Positions 36,415-44,908 of a stretch of 64,000 nt of DNA are shown piece by piece. The DNA is from Glaciimonas sp. PAMC28666 (GTDB lineage Bacteria > Pseudomonadota > Gammaproteobacteria > Burkholderiales > Burkholderiaceae_D). Below the pieces are notes generated by a model. It was not told the DNA's origin. It saw only the letters and a list, made by a program, of their open reading frames with translations, and ran no database searches. Each line of letters opens with the position of its first letter. Position 1 is the first letter of the stretch. Location of the stretch: assembly GCF_016917355.1 (NCBI RefSeq), contig NZ_CP070304.1, positions 4,960,001 through 5,024,000 of the forward strand. Direction: 5' to 3'. Position numbers and translations under genes: made by a program.

Positions 36415-37431
36415 TTAGAAAATTTTGGCAAATTTATCGACATTGTCCTTGTAGTAGGTAAATGGCGGGGCCAATGCGGCTTCGGTGTTAGCGTCGAGCG
36501 TTATCTTGCCCATCCGCCCTACGGCAATGCTTGCGCCGGGCTTCGCAACCGCTTTACCCTTGACGAAATCGTAGGCCGCATACGTCACGGCATAACCGAG
36601 ATCAATCGGATTCCAGATCGCAAAACTTTTCACCGCCCCGCTCTTCACATGACCCGCCATTTCGGATGGCAAGCCCAGTCCCGTTACAAAGACCTTGCCG
36701 ACCAGGTGCTCGTCGACCACCGCTTTGCTGGCAGCGTTAATGCCGACAGTAGTGGGTGAAATGATCGCCTTCAAATTCGGATTACTGCGTAACAGCCCGA
36801 TTGCTTCGCGATAGCTTTTGTCAGACTGATCGTCGCCATAAACGGTAGCGACCAGCTTGATCCTGGCGTACTCAGGTTTTGCCAGTACCTTTTTCATTTC
36901 GCCAATCCAGATGTTCTGATTGGTTGCTTGTGCGGTCGCGGACAAGATCGCCACCTCTCCGGCACCACCAATCGCATCCGACGCCATTTGAATTTGTTTC
37001 AAGCCGATCAACTGGGCATTGGAAGGATTGAGCTGCATCAAGCGACCTTCTTTGGCGATTCCGCTATCGAAAGAGACGACTCTAATACCGCGTTGCATCG
37101 CCTTTTTTGTAATCGGTACCAGCGCGTTGGCATCGTTGGCTGAGATGGCAATAGCGCTCACTTTTTGGCTGATCAGAGAATTGATGATTTCGATCTGACC
37201 TTCAGCCGTTGGTGTGGTCGGCCCGGTGTAAATTATTTCTACGTCACCCAGTTCTTTCGCAGCCTCTTTCGCGCCTTCATGAGCTGCGTCAAAAAATCCA
37301 TTGCCGAGGCTTTTTACCACCATCGCAATTTTTATTTTTTCGGCTGCCTGCGCGCTATTTATCAGCCCGCCGCTCATGTTGACGGCGATGCTAACGGTCA
37401 ACGCGGTGAGCAATATTTTTTTTAGTATCAT
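36415..37431 (-). CDS. rhaS: L-rhamnose ABC transporter substrate-binding protein
   Basis: This 338-residue periplasmic sugar-binding protein is of the RbsB/type-I fold. A signal peptide is visible (MILKKILLTALTVS... with AQAA near residue 29). The mature part begins EKIKIAMVVKSLGNGFFDAAHEGAKEAA (only pieces quoted), followed by GQIEIINSLISQKV, AISANDANAL and VVSFDSGI, all typical of this fold. A CAGGAG ribosome site precedes the ATG. It lies 58 bp after the regulator gene rhaR and leads the transport genes. It should deliver L-rhamnose to RhaPQT. Confidence 0.95.
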   Translation of the reverse strand: MILKKILLTALTVSIAVNMSGGLINSAQAAEKIKIAMVVKSLGNGFFDAAHEGAKEAAKELGDVEIIYTGPTTPTAEGQIEIINSLISQKVSAIAISANDANALVPITKKAMQRGIRVVSFDSGIAKEGRLMQLNPSNAQLIGLKQIQMASDAIGGAGEVAILSATAQATNQNIWIGEMKKVLAKPEYARIKLVATVYGDDQSDKSYREAIGLLRSNPNLKAIISPTTVGINAASKAVVDEHLVGKVFVTGLGLPSEMAGHVKSGAVKSFAIWNPIDLGYAVTYAAYDFVKGKAVAKPGASIAVGRMGKITLDANTEAALAPPFTYYKDNVDKFAKIF

Positions 37432-37489
37432 TGCGATGTCTCCTGTGAAAAATACGACTGTGGACCGAATGCCCGGCAGCCTTGTTGAA

Positions 37490-38296
37490 TCAATTCTTTG
37501 CGCTATCCTTCAGCTCGTTATCCGGCGTTACCGTGATCACTTTTACCCCAGCTTGCTCCAGCATCTGAATGGCCGCATCGGATGCGCCAGTATCCGTAAT
37601 AACGCACGCCACACGATTCAGACCACATAAGATCAGGCCCGCCTTTCGGGCAAATTTTGAACTATCCGCCAGTACAATCAGCTCTTCGGTCTGACTGATC
37701 AAGCGTTTTTCAGCCTGAATCAAAATTGGATCAACTTCCATCAGGCCCAGCATGGATAGCCCATACACTCCCATGAACATTTTGGCTGCGTAATGGTGTT
37801 GGGTAATGTCGTTATCAAAAGGACTCAGGATGACGTTTTGTTCGCGATAGACCTTACCGCCCGGTAAGATGATTTCATTTTCACTTGTCATCAAAAGACG
37901 CTCTGCCATCAGGAACGAGTTAGTCAAAATCTTAAGACGTTTTTCAGCAAGAAACGCTACCATCATGTAAGTAGTCGTGCCGCCATTGATGATGATGGTT
38001 TCGCCATCTGCGCACATGTCGGTAGCATATCTGGCGATAGCGCGTTTTTCTGCCGAATAGCGTTCCAGGTTGTTTTGAAAGGTTTCGCCAGACAATGCGA
38101 ACGTGCGTTTTTTTTGCGGAAGATCTTCTGCGCCGCCACGCGTTCTGGTTAAAAGATTGCGTTCGGCAAGCCAAACAATATCGCGCCGTACTGTGGCAGG
38201 TGAAGAATTCAGCCAGTCGACCAATTGTTCTACGCTGGCCGCATTGTGTTCGGCGAGTAGCTTTAGCAAGCCTTTACGGCGCTTGTGGTTCACCAT
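37490..38296 (-). CDS. rhaR: DeoR-family transcriptional regulator of rhamnose genes
   Basis: This 268-residue regulator has an N-terminal DeoR winged helix-turn-helix (VNHKRRKGLLKLLAEH, then SVEQLVDWLNSSPATVRRDIVWL) and a C-terminal sugar-phosphate-sensing domain with NGGTTTYMMVAFL, ILTNSF and GVYGLS blocks. In the Rhizobium rha locus the DeoR protein RhaR holds this same place at the head of rhaRST. It is divergent from rhaDI across a 371-bp region filled with AATCA/TGATT inverted repeats. I infer that it represses both arms and is released by a rhamnose-derived phosphate. Confidence 0.92.
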   Translation of the reverse strand: MVNHKRRKGLLKLLAEHNAASVEQLVDWLNSSPATVRRDIVWLAERNLLTRTRGGAEDLPQKKRTFALSGETFQNNLERYSAEKRAIARYATDMCADGETIIINGGTTTYMMVAFLAEKRLKILTNSFLMAERLLMTSENEIILPGGKVYREQNVILSPFDNDITQHHYAAKMFMGVYGLSMLGLMEVDPILIQAEKRLISQTEELIVLADSSKFARKAGLILCGLNRVACVITDTGASDAAIQMLEQAGVKVITVTPDNELKDSAKN

Positions 38297-38400
38297 TCTT
38301 TGTTCAGCACTGCTGTCTCCTGTCTGGATTCATCTCTTTTGATTGCAGCATCGACTTGCAATCAACCGGACGATCTCTTGATCGGTAAAACAGACTAAGC

Positions 38401-38570
38401 AATTGATAAATGTCTGTCAATCATCAATCAATCAACTCGATGATTATTTGCATTTCGATCAAATCATTGATTGCTTTACCGATAACTTCATCATGAAATT
38501 AATCAACTTTATGATTATTTGTGAATCACTCATGTTTTTGATTGCCAATCGATTGACACTGATTGTCGGC
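38401..38570. promoter_or_regulatory. RhaR operator-like repeats in divergent rhaR/rhaD region
   Basis: A 21-bp direct repeat with two mismatches lies at 38430-38450 and 38501-38521, 71 bp apart. Each copy contains the inverted repeat AATCA-N6-TGATT followed by ATTTG. A compact dyad AATCATTGATT lies between them (38462-38472), and a perfect palindrome CAATCGATTG lies at 38546-38555. The segment is AT-rich and rich in single AATCA pentamers. Such multiple inverted repeats are usual for DeoR operators; I assign them to RhaR by location. The rest of the 38297-38667 gap shows no other feature. Confidence 0.6.
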
Positions 38571-38667
38571 TGCTTTCTACTAGTCTGCATTGCTCAACCA
38601 GCAGGCGCAGTGTTTAAAACTGACAAAGCCAAGACTAAATGCGCCAATAAACAATGATGGAGACCGT

Positions 38668-40776
38668 ATGACAGTATTGATCGACACCACTCAACAAGGA
38701 CCAATTACCTCAATGTGGGACGACGCTATCGCCGCAACATTGAGCGCGCCCGAATTGCTGCTTTACCGCTCAAACTTACTTGGTTCCGACATGCGTATCA
38801 CCAATTTTGGGGGCGGCAACACCTCTGCCAAAATTGTAATGACAGACCATCTGACCAACGAGCAGGTTGAAGTTTTATGGGTGAAGGGATCGGGCGGCGA
38901 TCTGGGAAGTATCAAGTTAGATGGTTTTTCCACCCTGTATATGGACAAGCTGCGCGCGCTGAAAAATCGTTATCGCGGCTTGGCGCTCGAAGACGAAATG
39001 GTCGGCTATTTACCGCACTGCACCTTTAGCCTGAATCCCCGAGCCGCCAGTATTGATACGCCTTTGCATGCATATATCGACAAAAAACACGTCGACCATA
39101 TGCATCCGGATGCCGTAATTGCGATTGCGGCTTGCGCCAACAGCCGGATGCTGACACAGAAGGTGTTCGAAGGTGACTTGGGTTGGTTGCCATGGCAGCG
39201 CCCTGGTTACGACCTGGGATTAAAATTAGAGGCCTTATCAAAAGAACAGCCAGAACTGAAAGGCATCGTACTCGAAGGACATGGCCTGTTTACGTGGGGC
39301 GACACATCCAGAGACTGCTACGAAATTACCTTAACAATCATCAAACGCGCTGAAGAGTGGTTGGCCTCCAACAGCCAAAAACCGGCATTTGGCGGCAGCA
39401 AGTATGCACCGCTCGCCGCGTCCGAACGCGCCACTCTGGCAGCGCGCCTGATGCCACTTTTACGCGGCAAGGTCAGTCAGCAGGAATACAAGCTGGGCCA
39501 TTTCGATGATAGCCCGACGGTGCTTGATTTTGTCTGCAGCTCCGATTTGCTGCCTTTGGCAGCCCTCGGCACCTCCTGTCCCGATCATTTTTTGCGCACC
39601 AAAATCAGACCGTTTGTGGTCGATTTCGATCCGATTAATCAGGACTTTGATCGATTAGTCTCAGGCCTTGATGATGCGCTGAGCGCATATCGCGACGACT
39701 ATCTTGCGTATTACGCCCGCTGCAAACGCGAAAATAGCCCAGCGGCACGTGACGCCAATCCGATCATCTATCTTATTCCTGGCGTGGGTATGCTGTCCTT
39801 TGCTAAAGACAAAGCGACCGCCAGAATCGCAGGCGAATTCTATGTCAACGCGATCAACGTCATGCGCGGCGCAAACGGCGTCGACACTTACGTCGGCCTG
39901 CCGGAGCAAGAAGCCTTTGATATTGAATATTGGTTACTGGAAGAAGCCAAGCTGCAGCGCATGCCACGACCAAAAAGTCTGGCTGGACGCATTGCGCTGG
40001 TGACAGGTGGTGGCGGCGGCATCGGTCAGGCCGTCGCCCAACAGTTATTACAAGAAGGGGCATGCGTGATGCTGACCGATATTGATGCCGAGGCGCTGAT
40101 GCAGGCCCACCAGGCGTTGATCAAAGTCGCGGGGCCGGATAACGTCGCTACTGTCTGCGCCAACATCACTAACGAACAAGATATCGATACCATTCTGAAC
40201 GCCACGGCGCTTGGCTTCGGCGGCCTTGACTTGCTGATTTCCAATGCCGGAATCGCCTCATCCGCTCCGCTTGAAGAGACGACGCTAGAAATGTGGGAGC
40301 GTAATCAATCGATTCTGGTCACCGGTTATTTTCTGGTAAGTCGCAGCGCGTTCCGCATGATGAAAGAACAGAAATTAGGTGGAAGTATGGTATTTGTCGC
40401 CAGCAAGAACGGTCTGGTGGCCTCTGCCGGTGCCTCTGCCTACTGCACCGCCAAGGCAGGTGAAATCCATTTAGCCCGCTGTATTGCGCTGGAAGGCGCG
40501 GCGCATGGCATCCGTGTGAATGTCGTCAATCCCGACGCTGTCATCCGAGGCTCCCGCATCTGGGATGGCAAATGGAAAGAAGAACGCGCTGCCTCCAATA
40601 AAATCGCCTCCGCGGATGTCGAAGAATTTTATCGTCAACGCAGCATGCTTAAACGCAGTGTTCTACCCGAGGACATAGCAGAAGCGGTATATTTTCTGGC
40701 CAGCGATAAATCTGCGAAAAGTACCGGCAACATCATCAATGTCGATGCCGGAAATGCTGCGGCATTCACCCGTTAA
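38668..40776 (+). CDS. rhaD: Bifunctional rhamnulose-1-phosphate aldolase / L-lactaldehyde dehydrogenase
   Basis: This 702-residue fusion has an N-terminal class II aldolase domain and a C-terminal short-chain dehydrogenase. The aldolase part shows FGGGNTSAK (about residues 48-54) and GHGLFTWGD. The dehydrogenase part has the Rossmann glycines VTGGGGGIGQAV (about 444-455), SNAGIASSAPLEE and the catalytic YCTAK (about 592-596). It cleaves rhamnulose-1-phosphate to DHAP and L-lactaldehyde and then handles the aldehyde. The fusion is known from Rhizobium and Sphingomonas-type loci and differs from the single-domain RhaD of E. coli. The ATG at 38668 has GGAG 6 bases upstream; an earlier ATG at 38590 adds 26 unlike residues. 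Confidence 0.95.
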   Translation: MTVLIDTTQQGPITSMWDDAIAATLSAPELLLYRSNLLGSDMRITNFGGGNTSAKIVMTDHLTNEQVEVLWVKGSGGDLGSIKLDGFSTLYMDKLRALKNRYRGLALEDEMVGYLPHCTFSLNPRAASIDTPLHAYIDKKHVDHMHPDAVIAIAACANSRMLTQKVFEGDLGWLPWQRPGYDLGLKLEALSKEQPELKGIVLEGHGLFTWGDTSRDCYEITLTIIKRAEEWLASNSQKPAFGGSKYAPLAASERATLAARLMPLLRGKVSQQEYKLGHFDDSPTVLDFVCSSDLLPLAALGTSCPDHFLRTKIRPFVVDFDPINQDFDRLVSGLDDALSAYRDDYLAYYARCKRENSPAARDANPIIYLIPGVGMLSFAKDKATARIAGEFYVNAINVMRGANGVDTYVGLPEQEAFDIEYWLLEEAKLQRMPRPKSLAGRIALVTGGGGGIGQAVAQQLLQEGACVMLTDIDAEALMQAHQALIKVAGPDNVATVCANITNEQDIDTILNATALGFGGLDLLISNAGIASSAPLEETTLEMWERNQSILVTGYFLVSRSAFRMMKEQKLGGSMVFVASKNGLVASAGASAYCTAKAGEIHLARCIALEGAAHGIRVNVVNPDAVIRGSRIWDGKWKEERAASNKIASADVEEFYRQRSMLKRSVLPEDIAEAVYFLASDKSAKSTGNIINVDAGNAAAFTR

Positions 40777-40808
40777 GAAATAAGAAATGGACGAGCAGAA
40801 GCGAAAGA

Positions 40809-40839
40809 CGACCGCAGTCTGCAGCGAATGCAGCGGTCG
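40809..40839 (+). other. Hairpin in rhaD-rhaI intergenic region
   Basis: CGACCG (40809-40814) pairs with CGGTCG (40834-40839). An inner CTGCA/TGCAG stem closes a GCGAA loop, with a small bulge. No U-run follows, so it is not an intrinsic terminator. It may protect or process the rhaDI mRNA. Confidence 0.45.
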
Positions 40840-40913
40840 CAATAAGATAAGTTATCAGCGAAACAACCATCAGCGGCAGGCTAACTATTCGCGGCTGAAA
40901 ACGAGGAGACACA

Positions 40914-42209
40914 ATGACTGCATTGATCGATATTAATCTGGTTGCCGAACACAACGCCACCCATCAAAGCAATCTACAGGCGGACTACGACGCACTCGGC
41001 GGCATGCTGGCACGGCGCGGGCAAGACATTGAAAAACTGACCACACTAGCCCAGACTTTTGCGGTTGCGTTGCCCAGTTGGGGCGTTGGCACCGGCGGCA
41101 CCCGTTTTGCTCGTTTTCCGGGAATTGGTGAGCCGCGCAACGTATTCGAAAAGATGGAAGACTGCGCGGTGATCCACCAGCTAACGCACGCCACCCCGAC
41201 CGTGTCGTTACATTTTCCGTGGGATAAGACGACTGATCCAGCAGCTCTGCGCGAAGTGGCCGGCGCTTATGGCCTGGGTTTCGATACCGTTAATTCGAAC
41301 ACGTTTCAAGATCAGGCCAGTCAGGCGCACTCGTATAAAAACGGTAGCCTGACCGCAAATAGTCCTGCCGTGCGCGCCCAAGCAATCGCGCATAATATCG
41401 AGTGTATAACGCTGGGGCGCGCCCTCGGTTCGAAGGCATTGACCGTATGGATCGGCGATGGCGCTAATTTCCCTGGTCAGCACAATTTACGTAGCGCGCT
41501 GGAACGCTATCTCGATAGCATGCGTGACATCTATGCAGCGCTGCCAGCCGACTGGCTGGTGTATATCGAGCACAAGTTATTCGAACCCGCCTTCTATGCG
41601 ACCACTATCGCCGATTGGGGTACCAGCTTCGCCTGCGCGACTGAACTCGGACCGAAGGCAAAATGTCTGGTTGACCTGGGTCACCACGCCCCTAACACCA
41701 ATATTGAAATGATCGTCGCTCGTCTGGCACAATTCGGTAAATTGGGCGGCTTTCATTTCAACGACAGTAAATATGGCGATGATGATCTGGATTCCGGCAG
41801 CATTAACCCGTTTCAGCTATTTCTGATTTTTAACGAATTGGCAGATGTTGCACTACGCGACGGAGCAGCGTTCAAACCATCGCATATGCTGGACCAATCT
41901 CATAATGTTACCGATCCCATCGAAAGTCTGATGAGCAGTGCGATCGAAGTACAACGGGCATTCATTCAATCGGCCATCGTTGAGCGGACAGCGTTGCAAT
42001 ACCATCAGGAACAGAACGACACGCTGCAATCAGCACAAACATTGAAGCACGCCTTTCGCACCGATGTCAGCCCTATTCTCGCGATGGCGCGGTTCCGTTC
42101 CGCTGGAGCAATTAATCCCGTTGATTGCTATCGCTCCTCCGGCTATCGAAGACTAAAAGCGCAGCAACGACCACCGAAGGCAGGCGCGAGCAGTAGCGGA
42201 ATTATTTAA
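40914..42209 (+). CDS. rhaI: L-rhamnose isomerase (Rhizobium/Pseudomonas type)
   Basis: This 431-residue TIM-barrel isomerase converts L-rhamnose to L-rhamnulose. Visible barrel and metal-site blocks are GVGTGGTRFARFPG, VSLHFPWDKT, VWIGDGANFPGQ, YIEHKLFEP, CLVDLGHHAPNTN and GGFHFNDSKYGDDDL; the Glu/Asp/His residues there are the expected metal ligands. The length and motifs suit the RhaI type rather than the E. coli RhaA type. A GAGGAG site precedes the ATG. It lies 137 bp after rhaD in the same orientation. It completes a rhamnose pathway: transport, mutarotation, isomerisation, phosphorylation, cleavage. Confidence 0.94.
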   Translation: MTALIDINLVAEHNATHQSNLQADYDALGGMLARRGQDIEKLTTLAQTFAVALPSWGVGTGGTRFARFPGIGEPRNVFEKMEDCAVIHQLTHATPTVSLHFPWDKTTDPAALREVAGAYGLGFDTVNSNTFQDQASQAHSYKNGSLTANSPAVRAQAIAHNIECITLGRALGSKALTVWIGDGANFPGQHNLRSALERYLDSMRDIYAALPADWLVYIEHKLFEPAFYATTIADWGTSFACATELGPKAKCLVDLGHHAPNTNIEMIVARLAQFGKLGGFHFNDSKYGDDDLDSGSINPFQLFLIFNELADVALRDGAAFKPSHMLDQSHNVTDPIESLMSSAIEVQRAFIQSAIVERTALQYHQEQNDTLQSAQTLKHAFRTDVSPILAMARFRSAGAINPVDCYRSSGYRRLKAQQRPPKAGASSSGII

Positions 42210-42237
42210 GTTCATCCGGCCAATCTCTCAGATATTG

Positions 42238-42444
42238 TTACTCCAACCTGAAACCAACTTTCATCGTTACCTGGTAATGAGAGATTTTGCCATCCACGAT
42301 ATGACCTCGGGTTTCAATCACTTCGAACCAGTCCATATGCTTGACCGTCAATGCGGCCTTGGAAATTGCATCACGGATTGCCTCGTCACTACTATTTTTT
42401 GACGTTCCAACCAGTTCTAGCAACTTGTAAGTGTGTCCGGACAT
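42238..42444 (-). CDS. Dodecin family flavin-binding protein
   Basis: This 68-residue protein has the single beta-alpha-beta-beta layout of dodecins, which form hollow dodecamers that store or sequester flavins or CoA. Family features are YKLLELVGTSKNSSDEAIRDAI, the flavin-stacking tryptophan in KHMDWFEVIETRG, and the C-terminal strand YQVTMKVGFRLE (each piece typical). AAAGGA precedes the ATG. It converges with rhaI at a 28-bp gap with no visible terminator. Confidence 0.93.
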   Translation of the reverse strand: MSGHTYKLLELVGTSKNSSDEAIRDAISKAALTVKHMDWFEVIETRGHIVDGKISHYQVTMKVGFRLE

Positions 42445-42557
42445 GGTAGTTTCCTTTAATTATTATGGGTGGGATATCTCACTTGGCGCAACAGCACGGC
42501 TACTTCCTGCAGCCGAGGCAAACGATTCATTTTTCATCAATATAACGAGCGTCTGGG

Positions 42558-43877
42558 TCAACGTGCCGGAGTCACACGCCACACCAGATTGCCGACGTCG
42601 TCTGCAACCAGTAATGCCCCTGTGCGGTCGACCGCCACACCCACCGGTCGACCCAGTGCCTCGCCCTGCGCGCTGACAAAGCCTGTCAGCACATCTTCAG
42701 GGGGACCGGACGGGAAACCATTGACGAATGGCACGAAAATTACCTTGTAACCACTGCGCGGCTGGCGATTCCAGGAACCGTGCTGACCGATGAATGCCCC
42801 GCCAGAGAAATGCTTCGGCAACAAATCGCTCTCATAGAAAGCAAGGCCAAGACTGGCAGTGTGATTGCCCAGCGCATAATCTGGCGCAATAGCTTTGGCC
42901 ACCAGGTCCGGTCGCTGCGGTTTCACCCTCGTATCAACGTGTTGGCCGTAATAACTGAAAGGCCATCCGTAAAAAGCGCCGTCTTTCACTGCGGTCATAT
43001 AGTCGGGCACCAGGTCACTGCCGAGTTCATCGCGTTCATTGACGGTAGTCCAGAGCGAACCGCTGTAAGGTTGCCAGGCGAGTCCGTTGGGATTACGCAA
43101 GCCTGAAGCAAAGATACGCGACTGGCCTGTCGCTGCATCAACCTGCCAGATAGCAGCGCGGTCGACCTCGTTTTCCAAGCCATTTTCACCAGCATTGCTA
43201 TTCGATCCGACCGTGACATAGAGATGCGCGCCATCCTGACTGGCGATCACGTTTTTGGTCCAATGGTGGTTGATCGGCCCGGCAGGCAAATCGATTACTT
43301 TTACACCCGCCGCGGTGATCTGTGTTGCGCCAGTGCGATAGGGAAAGCGCAACAGGCCGTCGGTCGTGGCAACGTACAAATCGGTGCCGATCAGCGCCAT
43401 GCCGAACGGAGAATTCAGCCCTTGCAGAAAAACGCTTCGTGTAACAACTTGACCGTCACCGTTTGTGTCACGCAACAGGGTGATGCGATTCGCACTAGGA
43501 GTGCCAGCGCCCGCACGTTTCATCACCAGCTTCATGACCCAGCCCTTGATGCCTTTGCCGTCTTCGGGCTTGGCAGGCGCGTTCGATTCAGCAACCAGAA
43601 TATCGCCATTAGGAAGCACGTATAACCACCGAGGGTGGTCAAGACCAGTCGCAAAAGCACTTACTGCCAGGCCAGCGGCCGGCTGCGGAGTTGCTCCTGC
43701 AGCCCAACCTTTGGCTGGAGCGATATTGACGGTCGGCAATAGTGTCAGATGCGGCGACGGTATTGTGGGATTGGGTCCCACGCCCGCCTGCTCCGGCAAC
43801 GTCGCCATTTCACCGCAGGCGCCAAGACTCAGGGCTAACAAGCAGACAATGAGGGGAGAAATAAAAGGTTGGCGCAT
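42558..43877 (-). CDS. PQQ-dependent sugar dehydrogenase (sorbosone dehydrogenase-like) lipoprotein
   Basis: This 439-residue six-bladed beta-propeller protein resembles L-sorbosone dehydrogenase/soluble aldose dehydrogenases that use PQQ. From the ATG at 43877 (GGAGATGCGG just upstream) the protein begins with a lipoprotein signal ending LSLGAC, so Cys21 should be lipidated and the protein anchored in the outer or inner membrane facing the periplasm. Propeller blocks include [45 protein letters not shown], and [18 protein letters not shown] near the end. A longer frame from 43910 would hide the lipobox. No pqq genes are in the window, so cofactor supply is unknown. Confidence 0.87.
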   Translation of the reverse strand: MRQPFISPLIVCLLALSLGACGEMATLPEQAGVGPNPTIPSPHLTLLPTVNIAPAKGWAAGATPQPAAGLAVSAFATGLDHPRWLYVLPNGDILVAESNAPAKPEDGKGIKGWVMKLVMKRAGAGTPSANRITLLRDTNGDGQVVTRSVFLQGLNSPFGMALIGTDLYVATTDGLLRFPYRTGATQITAAGVKVIDLPAGPINHHWTKNVIASQDGAHLYVTVGSNSNAGENGLENEVDRAAIWQVDAATGQSRIFASGLRNPNGLAWQPYSGSLWTTVNERDELGSDLVPDYMTAVKDGAFYGWPFSYYGQHVDTRVKPQRPDLVAKAIAPDYALGNHTASLGLAFYESDLLPKHFSGGAFIGQHGSWNRQPRSGYKVIFVPFVNGFPSGPPEDVLTGFVSAQGEALGRPVGVAVDRTGALLVADDVGNLVWRVTPAR

Positions 43878-44163
43878 TCCGCATCTCCGATATACAAAGA
43901 CAAACGACAAAGACCACTATTCTTGTTTATTTTACACCAAGCCTGAAGGTATACGATGCGGGTTGCTAGCCCGATTATGCGATTTTTCGATAGTTCGCGA
44001 AGCCCGCGTGAAGCCAATATTAAGCTACCCAACATAATTTATAAAACGTCTGCCTAATGAGCATGAATGAGCGCACAATCCATATCATGACTTAGTTGCA
44101 ATGAAACTCCGTCGCATTCAAGGGCAGTTGCTATGCGTACAGAAGCGCCTCGTTGGAGTGATT

Positions 44164-44625
44164 ATGTTTAATAAAATATTAGTCGCCTACAACGGCACGC
44201 CAGAAAGTCGTACCGCCTTGCAGGAGTGCATTCAACTCAATCCTCCTGCATCCACTTCGATCCATTTACTAGCGGTCATTGAACTCTCTGCGCATGGCAT
44301 GGCTGGAGGATATTGCCCGGAAGTGGCTTTTGCGAACAGGACCGAAATAGTTAAACAGGCATTGGCAGCAGGGGAAGCATTGATGACCGCCGCAGGATTG
44401 CGTGTCACCACGCATCTGCATATCGGGGAACCAGTCGACGTGATCGGCTCATTAGCAGATTCGATGGGAGCAGACCTTGTCATCGTGGGACATTCACGGC
44501 GCAAAGGATTCGCAGAGCGTTGGTGGCGAGGATCGATGGATGCTTTGCTGGCTGAAAGAGTCAAATGCAATATTCTGGTGGCGCTTCCAAATCCCGTTGC
44601 AACCAAACTGCCGGTCCGATCTTAA
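44164..44625 (+). CDS. Universal stress protein (UspA family)
   Basis: This 153-residue cytoplasmic protein has the UspA alpha/beta fold: FNKILVAYNGTPESRTAL at the start and ADLVIVGHSRRKGF near the end. The ATP-loop motif of Usp proteins is normally G-2x-G-9x-G-S/T; here it reads GHSRRKGFAERWWRGS (109-124), with the second glycine replaced and one extra residue, so ATP binding may differ. The ATG at 44164 has TTGGAGTG upstream; the longer frame from 44101 adds 21 residues outside the family. Its 3' region holds a 13-bp tandem array and a terminator. Confidence 0.9.
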   Translation: MFNKILVAYNGTPESRTALQECIQLNPPASTSIHLLAVIELSAHGMAGGYCPEVAFANRTEIVKQALAAGEALMTAAGLRVTTHLHIGEPVDVIGSLADSMGADLVIVGHSRRKGFAERWWRGSMDALLAERVKCNILVALPNPVATKLPVRS

Positions 44626-44688
44626 CAAACTGCCGTAAAACACATCGCTGAGTAGAAATTAAACCTTAGCTTCAGAATCTCTGCATGA

Positions 44689-44831
44689 AAACTGAGCTCA
44701 TAAACGGACCTGTGAAACGGACTTGTGAAACGGACTTATAAATCGAACTTATGAATCGGCCTTATGAATCGGCCTTATGAAACGGACTAGTAAAACAGGC
44801 TTATGAAACAGACTTGTGAAACAGACTTGTT
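44689..44831 (+). repeat. Eleven 13-bp tandem repeats in uspA 3' region
   Basis: Eleven head-to-tail units of 13 bp with no spacers run from 44689 to 44831. The consensus is AAACGGACTTATG. The first unit (44689-44701) is degenerate; two adjacent units at 44754-44779 are identical, and the others differ by one to a few bases. The array begins 63 bp after the uspA stop and ends 13 bp before a strong terminator stem, so it should lie in the uspA mRNA 3' UTR. The unit length is not a multiple of three, and stops occur in the frames I read, so it is unlikely to be coding. Function unknown. Confidence 0.93.
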
Positions 44832-44844
44832 TTTTACGGTTTTT

Positions 44845-44880
44845 GCGCCCACCAAATTCCTGGTGGGCGCATTTGTTTTT
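44845..44880 (+). terminator. Intrinsic terminator downstream of uspA repeat array
   Basis: A perfect 10-bp GC-rich stem (GCGCCCACCA / TGGTGGGCGC) with a 6-nt loop AATTCC is followed on the plus strand by ATTTGTTTTT. On the minus strand the stem is followed by A-rich sequence, so it works mainly for the uspA transcript. Confidence 0.88.
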
Positions 44881-44908
44881 GAATAGCCGGTGCTAATAGT
44901 GCAGGACT

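Noticed and set aside
44689-44831. Tandem repeats as a CRISPR array
   Set aside because: Units are only 13 bp, contiguous with no spacers, and no cas genes are present.
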